NCBI GenBank assembly: GCA_031551765.1
Contig: JAVBNC010000074.1
Location: 1-23,376 of the forward strand
Source of the DNA: JAVBNC01 sp031551765
GTDB taxonomy: Bacteria; Desulfobacterota; Desulfovibrionia; Desulfovibrionales; Desulfovibrionaceae
Direction: 5' to 3'
DNA length: 23,376 nt
In this document: one piece after another, positions 14,480 to 22,636 of the stretch
Position numbering within the stretch: the first letter of the stretch is position 1
How the letters are laid out: the number at the start of each line of letters is the position of its first letter
The notes under the pieces: model-generated
Seen by the model: the letters and a program-made list of their open reading frames with translations, nothing else
Databases searched by the model: none
Told to the model about the DNA's origin: nothing
Translations under genes and position numbers: made by a program

Positions 14480-15172
14480 ATGATCGCAATACTAACGGGA
14501 GCCGGCATCAGCCAGGAGAGCGGCATTGCCACGTTCCGCGACGCGGACGGGCTGTGGATGCGGGAGCGTATAGAGGACGTGGCCACCCCGGGCGGCTTTT
14601 ATCGGGACCCGGACCGGGTGCACCGCTTTTACAACCTCCGGCGCAGGGAGCTTTTGAGCGGCAAGATACGGCCCAACGCCGCCCATGCCGCCCTGGCCCG
14701 GCTGGAAGAGCAAAGCGCCGAGTCCGTGCTGGTGATAACCCAGAACATCGACAATCTGCACGAGCGGGCGGGCAGCAAGGCGCTGCTGCACATGCACGGA
14801 GAAGCGCTGAAAGCCCGCTGTACGCGCTGCGGCGCGGTCCTTCCCTGGGAAGGGGATCTGACCCGTGCCGATGTCTGCCCGGAATGCGGCCGCAAGGAGT
14901 CACTGCGGCCCCATGTGGTCTGGTTTGAGGAAATGCCGTTGTACATGGACAAAATAGAGGAAGCCCTGGCCGGCTGCCGCTTGTTCGCTTCCATCGGCAC
15001 CTCGGGCAACGTATACCCGGCCGCCGGCTTTGTCCGCATGGCCAAGGATGCGGGCGCGCGCGTGGTCGAGCTGAACCTGGAACCCTCCCTGGGCGCCAAG
15101 GTGTTCCATGAAGGGCAGTACGGCCCGGCCACCGTGGTGGTGCCCTCCTGGGTGGATTCGCTGTTGGGGTAG
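14480..15172 (+). CDS. cobB: Sirtuin NAD-dependent protein deacylase, CobB type (230 aa)
   Basis: It removes acyl groups from lysine using NAD. Motifs: GAGISQESGI (7-16), FRDADGLW, TQNIDNLHERAG (87-98), catalytic His106 in LLHMHGE, and a zinc site of Cys114, Cys117, Cys133 and Cys136. The Tyr51-x-x-Arg54 pair in FYNLRR matches the Tyr92/Arg95 pair of E. coli CobB and of human SIRT5, which bind succinyl or malonyl groups, so desuccinylase or demalonylase activity is likely besides deacetylation. GGGAGG lies seven bases before ATG 14480. It sits 23 bases after ggt and is probably co-transcribed, ended by the strong terminator at 15192. Confidence 0.92.
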   Translation: MIAILTGAGISQESGIATFRDADGLWMRERIEDVATPGGFYRDPDRVHRFYNLRRRELLSGKIRPNAAHAALARLEEQSAESVLVITQNIDNLHERAGSKALLHMHGEALKARCTRCGAVLPWEGDLTRADVCPECGRKESLRPHVVWFEEMPLYMDKIEEALAGCRLFASIGTSGNVYPAAGFVRMAKDAGARVVELNLEPSLGAKVFHEGQYGPATVVVPSWVDSLLG

Positions 15173-15191
15173 GGGCTGGTGCGTTATCCTC

Positions 15192-15230
15192 AAATAAATG
15201 GGGCCGCTTTGGAAGCGGCCCCATTTATTT
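15192..15230. terminator. Bidirectional terminator between cobB and the OsmC gene
   Basis: An 18-bp perfect stem (15192-15209 with 15213-15230) around TGG has AAATAAAT at one base and ATTTATTT at the other, giving U-rich runs in both directions. It serves the plus-strand ggt-cobB unit and the minus-strand OsmC-ended unit, which converge here. Confidence 0.92.
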
Positions 15231-15246
15231 TTATCGCTCAAGGTGT

Positions 15247-15660
15247 TCAGCGCGCCCAGCGAAAGACGATGTTCTGTTTGACGTCCGGGTGCAGGGAAAG
15301 GTGCACGGGGCAGGTGGCCACCGCCCGTTCCAGTGACAGCTTTTCTTTGTCGCTGTAAGCGCGGTCCGGCATGATGAAGGTAAGGTCTATTTCCGCGATG
15401 CGCCGGGGCGGGGAGGCGCTCATTTTTTTGGTCACCTCGGCTTGCGCGCCGGTCACGTCCACGCCGTGGTTCTTGCCGTAGATGCCCATGATGGTCAGAG
15501 CGCAGGCGGCCAGGGAAGCGGTGCAGATATCGGTGGGGGAAAAGCCTTCTCCCGTGCCCTGGTTGTCCAGGGGGGCAACAGTGGTCAGGGTGGCGCCGCT
15601 GGCCGCGTGGGTGCTTTCCACGCGCAGGTCGCCCAGATATTTTGCTGTTACCGTGGCCAT
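15247..15660 (-). CDS. OsmC/Ohr-family protein (137 aa)
   Basis: Small OsmC-fold protein, a family of thiol peroxidases acting on organic hydroperoxides, plus some members of unclear role. It keeps the two redox cysteines: Cys53 in SLAACALTIMG and Cys117 in VATCPVHLSL. ATG 15660 has AAGGA seven bases upstream; six extra residues from 15678 are not supported. It begins 24 bases after the GTPase stop and is the last gene before the bidirectional terminator, so it may be co-transcribed with the GTPase unit. Whether it shares function with that unit or only a transcript is unknown. Confidence 0.88.
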   Translation of the reverse strand: MATVTAKYLGDLRVESTHAASGATLTTVAPLDNQGTGEGFSPTDICTASLAACALTIMGIYGKNHGVDVTGAQAEVTKKMSASPPRRIAEIDLTFIMPDRAYSDKEKLSLERAVATCPVHLSLHPDVKQNIVFRWAR

Positions 15661-15684
15661 GTCCGTTCCTTTTCGCATGTGGGT

Positions 15685-16191
15685 TCAAAAGCGCGACTGC
15701 TCATGCATGTCGCGGGCCAGGTTCAGAAAAGCTTCCGCGGTGTTGAACCCGGTTTTGGCGCTGGTTTTCAGCACCCGCAGGCCCTTCAGCTCCACTTCTT
15801 TGATATCGGCGTCCGTCACCTGCCAGGAACTGGCAAGGTCCTCTTTGTTCACCAGCAACATGTGCGGCACGGGACCGGTCACCTCAAGGGCGCGTTCGCG
15901 CAGGGCCAGGGCCTCTTCCAGGGTTTCGCGCCGGGTGCCGTCCGCCACCACGAAAAAACCCATGGCGCCCCGCAGATAGGCTATCTGCACGTCCCCGCGG
16001 TCGTGCTTGCCTTCCATGTCCCAGAGCATGAGCATGTAGCGCTCGTCCGCCACGGGCACGAGTTTTTTGCTGATTTTAACGCCTAGAGTGCTGAGGTAGC
16101 GGTCTGAAAAAATGGAATGCACGAACTGCGCGACAAGGGCCGTTTTACCGACCATGGATGTTCCCAACATGCACACCTTTTTATTAATCAT
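15685..16191 (-). CDS. Ras-like small GTPase (168 aa)
   Basis: All five G motifs are present and spaced as in Ras: P-loop GTSMVGKT (10-17), switch I Thr35, WDMEG (Asp58, Gly61), NKED (115-118) and SAK (144-146). The residue in the position of catalytic Gln61 is Lys62, which predicts slow self-hydrolysis or help from a GAP. There is no lipidation signal and no extra domain; size is that of a single G domain. ATG 16191 is used because AAAGGG lies seven bases upstream. It follows the OmpA-domain gene by 109 bases across a weak terminator. Prokaryotic Ras-superfamily proteins such as MglA act as spatial switches; this one's partner is probably the OmpA-domain protein. Confidence 0.88.
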   Translation of the reverse strand: MINKKVCMLGTSMVGKTALVAQFVHSIFSDRYLSTLGVKISKKLVPVADERYMLMLWDMEGKHDRGDVQIAYLRGAMGFFVVADGTRRETLEEALALRERALEVTGPVPHMLLVNKEDLASSWQVTDADIKEVELKGLRVLKTSAKTGFNTAEAFLNLARDMHEQSRF

Positions 16192-16270
16192 ACAACCGCC
16201 CTTTAACGCCTGCAACCCGTTGAAACTTAAACACTCGCTCACACGTTATCTTTCTATACATGTTTTGGGG

Positions 16271-16298
16271 GAAAAAAGGAAAGAGTTTTCCGCACTCT
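16271..16298 (-). terminator. Weak intrinsic terminator between the OmpA-domain gene and GTPase gene
   Basis: On the minus strand AGAGT-GCGGAAA-ACTCT (16298-16282) is followed by TTCCTTTTTT. The short stem would allow partial read-through, giving different levels of the two proteins. Confidence 0.5.
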
Positions 16299-16300
16299 GC

Positions 16301-18121
16301 TTAAAAACTCATTAGCGATTTGCCCAAGAAGGTGAGGTGCACCTTCAGTTCGATACGGCGGCTGCGCTGCTGTGAGGCCTTGGCGTCCGCCTCGCCGCCC
16401 GCGGCCTGGCCCACGGCGTATTGCGCCCCAAAGCCGTAGGTGGTTATGGGCATGGCCACGCCCCGGCTGTAGAGCATAGAAGCCAGAGTGGTGGCCCGGG
16501 CCTCGCTGAGCTCGTAGTTGCGTTTTTCCGTGCCTGTGGGGTCCGCGTGCCCGTATATGAGCAGGGTGGCGGAAAGATCCATCTGGTTGGCCAGGGAGGC
16601 AAGTTCCGCCAGATTGTCCACGGCGCGGGTCAGTTTTTCCCGTTCTTCCGGCACGGGCGCGTCTTTTCCCAGGGGAAATTCCACACGGGTGCTCTGCACC
16701 GCGTCAATGAGCTGCCGCAGGCGTTCCGTGCGCGGATCGCGTATTTGGGTGCTGTCCACCCTCTCCACGCCGGGCAGGGCGAGGGCCTTGTCCGTGGTGG
16801 CCAGAATCCAGCCAAGGGAAGCGCTGCCTTCCAGGTACAGGGTGTCGCCCTCAAAGCGCAGGCGCGCGCTGCCGGGCGCATCCAGGGCCTTGCGCAGCCT
16901 GGCCGTGACCATGTCCGGTTCCAGCGAGGTGAAGGGGACCAGGGAAAGCGAGTATCTCAGGCCGGGAATATCCGCCTTGTCCAGAATTTCCGCCGGGTTG
17001 CGGGAAAGCGGGTCCCGCAGCGCGGTGACGCGCCAGCCTTTGATGTAGCCGCCCGCCGCTTCCGTAACCACAACGCCTGGCGTGCGGCGCAGGTCGTCCA
17101 GCACATGGGAGAAGGCGCGTTCCTGCCACCAGACAAAGCCGACCCCGCCCGCAATGAGCAGCAGTAGCAGGACCGGCAGGCATTTCACCGGCCAGGGCAG
17201 CGGGGCGTTGTCGTCCACGTAGCGGGAGACGAGGCAGTCGTTCAGATAGCGAAGCAGGGGAGTGAAAAAACTGGTATCCCCCTGAAAGTTTTCCAGGGCT
17301 TCGGCGGCTTCCAGCTCGATCAGCTCCAGGGTGTCGCGCAGGGTGCCGCGAAACGCGGCGGGCGGCGTGCCGCGCAGCACGCAGGCCAGCACCAGCTGGG
17401 TACCTTTTTCCACCATCAGGGTGCGCTCGCCCATTTGCAGGGTATCCAGCGATTCCTCGCTGCGAGAGGCAAAACAGTCTTTGACAAAGTCCTGCACGGC
17501 CGTGAGCATGCCGGAAACCAGGTCCGCATCCTGAAATTCCACGCCTTCGTTGCTGACGTGGCCGATCAGCAGCCCTGTTTCCGCATGGATCAGAAAGACT
17601 TGTTCCACCCGGTAGACCAAGGTGTGCAGCAGCACCACTTCCGCAAAGGATTTACCGGTGCGCAGCGCTTCAAAGCGCCAGCGCAGGCCTTTCCAGGAAA
17701 AGGCCATTTCCAGGGCCTTGTTCAAGCTCTGGAGCATGGTGTGGAAGGTTTCCGCAATGGACTTGCGGATAGCCGGGCCCATGAGCGGGAACAGCGTGGT
17801 GGCAAGGTCGCTGCGGTTCTGGCGGACAGAGCTGCGGAAAATACTTTCCACCGTGGGTTGCAGGGCGCGGGAGAGGCGCTCGTCCTTGCCGGCCCGCAGG
17901 GCGATGGCTTCCGCCAGCACGCGGCTGATGTCTTTCGCGTGCAGGGCCGGGTCGTTCAGGCGCGCTTCAATATCGCGCAACTGCCCAAGCTCCCGCTGAA
18001 ACAGGAGCGCGCGCAGGCGCTGCAGTTCGTCCGCCGTCCGTTCTCCCTCCCGTTTCTTGGGGGCTTCCGGCTGCGTCTCCTCCCTTTCCTGTGGGGAAAG
18101 AGGGGGGATGAGGCTATCCAT
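16301..18121 (-). CDS. Membrane protein with C-terminal OmpA-like domain (606 aa)
   Basis: A long N-terminal cytoplasmic part (about 1-310, helical and Lys/Arg/Glu-rich) precedes one membrane helix near 313-333 (CLPVLLLLLIAGGVGFVWW). A periplasmic part follows, with BON-like segments such as RTPGVVVTEA and a GLRYSLSLVP strand, and then an OmpA/MotB-type peptidoglycan-binding domain from about 500 (LLIYGHADPTGTEKRNYELSEARA and YGFGAQ). It therefore ties a cytoplasmic module to the cell wall. ATG 18121 overlaps the previous stop by eight bases, indicating coupled synthesis with the coiled-coil protein. The longer frame from 18208 would read into that gene. It is likely the effector or anchor for the GTPase encoded next. 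Confidence 0.78.
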   Translation of the reverse strand: MDSLIPPLSPQEREETQPEAPKKREGERTADELQRLRALLFQRELGQLRDIEARLNDPALHAKDISRVLAEAIALRAGKDERLSRALQPTVESIFRSSVRQNRSDLATTLFPLMGPAIRKSIAETFHTMLQSLNKALEMAFSWKGLRWRFEALRTGKSFAEVVLLHTLVYRVEQVFLIHAETGLLIGHVSNEGVEFQDADLVSGMLTAVQDFVKDCFASRSEESLDTLQMGERTLMVEKGTQLVLACVLRGTPPAAFRGTLRDTLELIELEAAEALENFQGDTSFFTPLLRYLNDCLVSRYVDDNAPLPWPVKCLPVLLLLLIAGGVGFVWWQERAFSHVLDDLRRTPGVVVTEAAGGYIKGWRVTALRDPLSRNPAEILDKADIPGLRYSLSLVPFTSLEPDMVTARLRKALDAPGSARLRFEGDTLYLEGSASLGWILATTDKALALPGVERVDSTQIRDPRTERLRQLIDAVQSTRVEFPLGKDAPVPEEREKLTRAVDNLAELASLANQMDLSATLLIYGHADPTGTEKRNYELSEARATTLASMLYSRGVAMPITTYGFGAQYAVGQAAGGEADAKASQQRSRRIELKVHLTFLGKSLMSF

Positions 18122-18731
18122 TCTCTTGTTCAGCCGGGGCAGCGGGAGCTTCTTCCTCGCTCCACTGGCCGCTGAGCTTGACGGCGGTTTCCGTGAACAT
18201 GCTGGCAAGAGAGGAACGGTAGACCATGTCCGCCCGGATTTCCTGCGCGGTGTGGCTCAGGACCTGCAGGCTGTGCTGGTACTTTTCCTGAATGGTTTCC
18301 GCAAGTGTGCCGGATTCCTTAAGCAGCAACTGGCGCAGTTCCCGTTCCGTGGCGTCCAGGGTGGAAGCGGCCTTGGCCAGCTTGCGTTCCAGGGCTTCCT
18401 GGGCGGCGGAAAGGTCTCTGTTCAACTGGGTCACGGCTTCGTTGCGCTCGCGCTGTTCGGCCTTGAGCTGCTCGGAACGCTCGCCTTCTTCTTCCTTGAT
18501 GCGGGCCAGCAGGGAAGCCACTTCGCTTTTCATAAAGTTTTCCAGGCTTTCAATGCGGTTCTTCAGCGCGTCTTTGGAGTCTTCAATGGTCCGCGCGAAG
18601 CGCTCTTCCTGGCGCTGCAGACGGGTGTCCATCTCCTTGAGCTGGGCGCCGAAGAGGATATCGCGCACCTGATCCATGGCCGCAGGGGATTCAGAACCAT
18701 ATTGGGGAGCCTTGACGTTTTTAGAACTCAC
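18114..18731 (-). CDS. Coiled-coil protein with DQVRDILFG motif (205 aa)
   Basis: A GTG start at 18731 is chosen because GGGAGG lies eight bases before it; the TTG further up would place that ribosome site inside the coding region. After a disordered start, MDQVRDILFGAQLKEMDTRL (19-38) is a conserved-looking motif, followed by a long heptad-like coiled coil (about 30-165, KNRIESLENFMKSEVASLL and so on). The C-terminal 40 residues hold a short helix and Ala/Glu-rich tail. From memory, related DQxRxxLFG coiled-coil proteins occur in several phyla without known function. It is translationally coupled to the OmpA-domain gene. Confidence 0.75.
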   Translation of the reverse strand: MSSKNVKAPQYGSESPAAMDQVRDILFGAQLKEMDTRLQRQEERFARTIEDSKDALKNRIESLENFMKSEVASLLARIKEEEGERSEQLKAEQRERNEAVTQLNRDLSAAQEALERKLAKAASTLDATERELRQLLLKESGTLAETIQEKYQHSLQVLSHTAQEIRADMVYRSSLASMFTETAVKLSGQWSEEEAPAAPAEQENG

Positions 18732-18814
18732 AACAGTATCCTCCCGCAAAGCAGGGGTGAAAAGTGTTACCGCAGTGTAGGTAAATAGCCGTAATGCGCA
18801 AATGGGAAAAAAGA

Positions 18815-18843
18815 ACCATAAAATATAATGAAAAGGCTTGCAA
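18815..18843 (-). promoter_or_regulatory. Possible promoter of the coiled-coil/OmpA/GTPase unit
   Basis: On the minus strand TTGCAA (18843-18838) precedes TATGGT (18820-18815) by 17 bases, in an AT-rich patch about 85 bases before the GTG start, just past the hydrogenase-like operon. Half-consensus boxes only. Confidence 0.4.
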
Positions 18844-18875
18844 TCGTTCTCTTGGCGCGGCAGCCGTTCACGCGG

Positions 18876-19655
18876 TTACAGCCTTCCTATAAGGCGAAGC
18901 AGGCCGTCCAGCGTGGTGTACGGGTGCGGCGGGCAGCCGGGAATGAAAAGGTCCACGCTGAAATGCGGGGAGACGCCCTTTCCCCCGGGCGCGAAGTCCC
19001 GGAACAGCCCGCCTGACAGGGTGCAGGCCCCCACGGCGATGACGAACTTGGGTTCCGGCATGGCGGCGTAGCATTTTTGCGCGGCCAGCCGCATGTTGCG
19101 CGGCAGCGGGCCGGTGATGAGCACCGCGTCCGCATGGCGGGGCGAGGCCACAAAGTCTATGCCGAAGCGGGCCAGATCGAAAACGATAGTGGTCAACACG
19201 TTGCAGTCCGCTTCACAGGCATTGCAGCCCGCCGCCGAAATTTGGCGCAACCGGAAGGAGCGGCTGAACACTTGGCGCAGCGGCTCTTCCAGGGGCGTGA
19301 CCTTTGGCGGCGCGTTTTCCCCCTGTTGCGGCAGAATGACGAGATCCTCGCGCCGGGTGGCGGCCAGGCGCCAGTCGCGGGTAAAGCGCAGAGCGGCAGC
19401 CGGACAGGCTTTGGCGCAGGCCCCGCAGAAAATGCACAGGCCCATGTCCAGTGCGGGGCCCTGTTCCGTCAGGCGTATGGCCTTGGTGGGGCAGACGGCG
19501 GCGCAGGCCGGGCAGGTTTTTCCCGCGCAGGCCAGGCAGGCGGCGGCGTCAATATGCGGCCGCCCCCGGAAGCGTTCCGGCAGCACGGGGTCCTTGGCGG
19601 GGTAGGGCACGGTGCGGTATTTCTGGCGCAGGCGTTCGGTAAGACTGAGCAGCAT
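18876..19655 (-). CDS. Ferredoxin-NuoB fusion, Ehr/Hyf-type small subunit (259 aa)
   Basis: Two electron-carrying modules in one chain. The first is a 2[4Fe-4S] ferredoxin domain, with Cys40, Cys43, Cys48, Cys51 and Cys55 in the first cluster area and Cys74, Cys77, Cys80 and Cys84 in the second (CIFCGACAKACP). A NuoB/HyfI-type domain follows, with Cys144 and Cys147 (GCNACE), Cys211 (GACTLSGG) and Cys241 (PGCPPHP) for the proximal [4Fe-4S] cluster. In E. coli Hyf or Hyc these are separate proteins (HyfH and HyfI). It would pass electrons to or from the large subunit. It begins eight bases after that gene and is the last gene of the operon in the window. Confidence 0.9.
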   Translation of the reverse strand: MLLSLTERLRQKYRTVPYPAKDPVLPERFRGRPHIDAAACLACAGKTCPACAAVCPTKAIRLTEQGPALDMGLCIFCGACAKACPAAALRFTRDWRLAATRREDLVILPQQGENAPPKVTPLEEPLRQVFSRSFRLRQISAAGCNACEADCNVLTTIVFDLARFGIDFVASPRHADAVLITGPLPRNMRLAAQKCYAAMPEPKFVIAVGACTLSGGLFRDFAPGGKGVSPHFSVDLFIPGCPPHPYTTLDGLLRLIGRL

Positions 19656-19663
19656 GGCGGTAC

Positions 19664-21154
19664 CTATAAATCGTGGCCGCAGTATGAAAGATTAAAGCTC
19701 TTGTTGCACAGGGGAAAATCCGCGATCTGCTGGTTGCGCAGGGCCAGGGCCAGGCCGGTCCAGTTGTGGAACGAAGGGTCCACCACCGTATACCGGCTGA
19801 AACGCCCGTCCTCGTCCGTGATGGCTGCGTGGCAGATTTCGCCGCGCCAGCCTTCCACCAGGGCCACGGCCAGGGATCGCGGGGCCAGGGACGTTTCCGC
19901 CTCGCGGCCCGCGGCGCTCTGGTGTTCGCCTTCGGGCAGTTTTTCCAGCAGGCGGCGGACAAAGGCGGCGGACTCCGCTATTTCCGCCTGGCGGATACGG
20001 GTGCGCGCGTGCACGTCCCCACTTTTTTCCAGGCACATGCGCGTATCGTGGGCCCGCAGTTCCGGCAGGGGGTGGCTGAGGCGGCAGTCCCGGGCCAGAC
20101 CGCAGGCCCGCGCCGCCGGACCCACCAGGCCCAGGCCGTCGGCGGCCGTGGCCTCCACGGTGCCGATGCCCATCATCCGGGCGGTGACGGACGTGCTGTC
20201 CCACAATAGTTCCGCCGCCCCATGCGTGTCCCTGGCCGTGGCTTCCAGGCGGGCCAGCAGCTCGCGGCACAGGGCTCCATCCAGGTCAAAAGCGGTACCG
20301 CCAGGCGCGAGTAGCCCCCGGCCGAAACGGCTGCCGCAGATCAGCGCGCTCATGTTCAGAAAATCCCCGCGCAGGCGGCCGCAGAAAGAGGCCGTGGGCA
20401 GAAAACCCACGTCCCCGGCCAGCGCGCCCAGGTCGCCGGTGTGGTTGGCCAGGCGCTCCAGTTCCAGGGCTACGGCCCGCAAGGCCTGGCCCCTGGGGGC
20501 GGGGCGGGAGTCGGACAGCGCTTCCACCAGGCTGCAATAGGCCCAGCCGTGGCCGATGCTGGTGTCCCCGGCCAGGGTTTCCATAAGCGGCAGCGTGGCC
20601 GGGTTCGGCCCGCCGAGCAAAGCGGCGGCCAGCCCCCGGTGGTGGTAGCCGAGGGAAATTTCCAGATGTATGACCAGTTCGCCCTGGCATTGGAAGCGGA
20701 AATGCCCGCACTCGATAATCCCGGCGTGGATGGGTCCCACGGCCACCTCGTGCACGTCTTCCCCGTGCACAGTGAAAAAGTCCGCTTGCCCGGCTTCCGG
20801 GCCGTCCGGTTTGCTGAAACGCACGGGCTTGAGCCAGGGGTGGCCTTCCGGCATCAGGCCCAGGTCTTCGTGCAGTTCGCGCTCGAAGAGGTGCAGTTGC
20901 GGCAGCAGCGGGGTCAGCGAGGGGTAGGCGCGGTCCACCCGGCAGGAAGCCACGGCCAGGGTGTTTTCCGCGTCCCGCGCCAGCACGGCATAGAGCAGCG
21001 CGCCCTTGTCCCGCGCTTCCCCGAAAAAGGCGCTGACCCGCGAACCGGCCGCCGTTTCCCGGACCAGCCAGGCCCGGAACCCTTCCCAGGGCAGCAGCGG
21101 CACAGTGTCCAGGGGCGCGGCGGCGGCGTTCATAACGGTCAGGTGCTGGGCCAT
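19664..21154 (-). CDS. NuoC-NuoD-like large subunit lacking NiFe ligands (496 aa)
   Basis: The N-terminus (to about 130) is NuoC-like, with LFERELHEDLGLMPEGHP (89-106); the rest is NuoD/HyfG-like, with HLEISLGYHHRGL (163-175). In hydrogenases the first nickel motif is CGxC before a His; here Ala195, Gly196 and Thr198 stand at those places before His202. The C-terminal DPCxxC motif is DPSFHN (Ser461, Asn464). All four nickel-binding cysteines are missing, so it cannot be a [NiFe] hydrogenase and is closer in logic to the quinone-site subunit of complex I. ATG 21154 is used, with AAGGA upstream. This type is called energy-converting hydrogenase-related (Ehr). Confidence 0.88.
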   Translation of the reverse strand: MAQHLTVMNAAAAPLDTVPLLPWEGFRAWLVRETAAGSRVSAFFGEARDKGALLYAVLARDAENTLAVASCRVDRAYPSLTPLLPQLHLFERELHEDLGLMPEGHPWLKPVRFSKPDGPEAGQADFFTVHGEDVHEVAVGPIHAGIIECGHFRFQCQGELVIHLEISLGYHHRGLAAALLGGPNPATLPLMETLAGDTSIGHGWAYCSLVEALSDSRPAPRGQALRAVALELERLANHTGDLGALAGDVGFLPTASFCGRLRGDFLNMSALICGSRFGRGLLAPGGTAFDLDGALCRELLARLEATARDTHGAAELLWDSTSVTARMMGIGTVEATAADGLGLVGPAARACGLARDCRLSHPLPELRAHDTRMCLEKSGDVHARTRIRQAEIAESAAFVRRLLEKLPEGEHQSAAGREAETSLAPRSLAVALVEGWRGEICHAAITDEDGRFSRYTVVDPSFHNWTGLALALRNQQIADFPLCNKSFNLSYCGHDL

Positions 21155-21168
21155 GTCTGTCTCGTTCC

Positions 21169-22632
21169 TTATTGGGCAAAAACTTGCGCTGCGGCTTGCA
21201 ACGTTTCCCGCAGCCAGGCGGGCTGGTACAGACCCAGCATGAGGGCGGCCAGCAGCAGACAGGCCGGGGGCAGGGTGCTGTCCGCTTTTTCCGTGACAGG
21301 TTCAACCCGCGCGGGCGCTTCGCCCTGAGCCATGCGCAGCACCGCGTTGGCCATGCCCACGAAAATTACGCCCAAAAACAAAAGGTAGAAAAAAGCCGTC
21401 AGGCCGAAACCGTCAGCGGTAAGGCCGCGCAGCACGGTGAATTCGCTGGCGAAAATGCCGAAGGGCGGGGACCCGGCTATGGCGAAAAAGCCCGCCACCC
21501 ACAGCGGCCCGCTTTGCGGCAGGACGCGGTGCAGGCCGGAAATCTCCAGGCTGCACTGGCTCCTGTACGCGGCCAGAATATTGCCCGCCAGGAGAAACAG
21601 CGCGGCCTTGGTCAGGGAATGGCAGACCAGGTGCAGCATGCTGCCGAAAACCGCCAGGCCCCCGGCGCCGACCCCCAGCAGGATCACGCCCATGTGCTCC
21701 ACGCTGGAATAGGCCAGCATGCGCTTGTAGTCGCTCTGCCCCACAATGAACATGGCGGCCAGGCCCATGGAAACGAGGCCGAAAAGCACGAACAGCTCCT
21801 GGCTGAACGCGCCGAAGCCCGCCGCCAGGCTGAGCTGGTGCGCGCGGGCTATGCCCAGAAAGGCGCAGTTGAGCAGCGCGCCGGACAGCAGCGCGGAAAC
21901 CAGGGACGGCGCCTCGCTGTGCGCGTCCGGCAGCCAGGTGTGCATGGGCGCCAGGCCCATCTTGGTGCCGTAGCCGATAAAGATGAAGATGAAGGCCGCC
22001 TTGAACCAGCGCTCGTTCACCGCGCCCGCGTTCTGCAGCAAGGCGGGCAGGGTCATGGGCACGGCCTGGTCGGAAGCCTGCTGCCAGGAAATGTCCAGCA
22101 GGAAGTTGCCCAGCAGGGCCAGGGCAATACCCACGGAGCAGATGATCAGGTACTTCCAGGTGGCTTCCAGGGAACGCCGGTGGCGGTGAAAATAGATCAG
22201 CGGGGCGCTGGCCAGGGTGGTGGCTTCTATGCCCACCCAAAGCAGCCCCAAATGCCGGGAACAGGCCACCACTGTGGCGGCGAAAAGAAACAGCAGCAGA
22301 CAGGCGGTAAACACCGCTTCCGGCGCGTTGGTAAAGTGGAATTTCTGTGTGAAATCCCGGCGCAGACTTTTGTCTTCCCGGCTCAGATAGCCCACGGCGT
22401 AAACGGACGCGGCCAGGAACAGCAGCGCGGTCACGCTCAGAACCAGCAGGCCCGGCGCGTCCAGGCCGAACACGTCCCACAGCGGATCCGGCGTCCGCAC
22501 CCAGAAGGAGGCGGCCAGCAGGCATTCCACGAAAGCCGTGCCCACCAGAAGGCCACGGCGCAGGGCATCCCCCAGGATGAAAAAGGAAGCCATCCCCGCC
22601 GCCAGGGGAAGAAAAATAAGCGCTGCAAGCAT
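21169..22632 (-). CDS. hyfF: HyfF-like proton/ion-pumping membrane subunit (487 aa)
   Basis: An antiporter-like NuoL/M/N-family subunit with about 13-14 helices. Key parts: WVGIEATTL (Glu136), EATWKYLI (Lys160), the family signature APMHTWLPDAHSEAPS, LAYSSVEHMG and SLTKAALFLLAGN. These charged residues form the proton path in complex I and group 4 hydrogenases. Length is close to HyfF and shorter than HycC or NuoL. ATG 22632 is four bases past the HyfE stop; a longer start at 22680 would overlap HyfE. Whether it moves protons or sodium is not decided by the sequence. Confidence 0.9.
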   Translation of the reverse strand: MLAALIFLPLAAGMASFFILGDALRRGLLVGTAFVECLLAASFWVRTPDPLWDVFGLDAPGLLVLSVTALLFLAASVYAVGYLSREDKSLRRDFTQKFHFTNAPEAVFTACLLLFLFAATVVACSRHLGLLWVGIEATTLASAPLIYFHRHRRSLEATWKYLIICSVGIALALLGNFLLDISWQQASDQAVPMTLPALLQNAGAVNERWFKAAFIFIFIGYGTKMGLAPMHTWLPDAHSEAPSLVSALLSGALLNCAFLGIARAHQLSLAAGFGAFSQELFVLFGLVSMGLAAMFIVGQSDYKRMLAYSSVEHMGVILLGVGAGGLAVFGSMLHLVCHSLTKAALFLLAGNILAAYRSQCSLEISGLHRVLPQSGPLWVAGFFAIAGSPPFGIFASEFTVLRGLTADGFGLTAFFYLLFLGVIFVGMANAVLRMAQGEAPARVEPVTEKADSTLPPACLLLAALMLGLYQPAWLRETLQAAAQVFAQ

Positions 22633-22636
22633 ACTG

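Noticed and set aside
19077..20540. 487-residue plus-strand frame opposite the hydrogenase-like subunits
   Set aside because: Arg/Ser-rich low-complexity sequence, no recognisable domain; the minus strand has motif-bearing genes throughout.
19664..21154. Active group 4 [NiFe] hydrogenase
   Set aside because: The large subunit lacks all four cysteine ligands in both nickel-binding motifs, so a hydrogen-evolving site is not supported.
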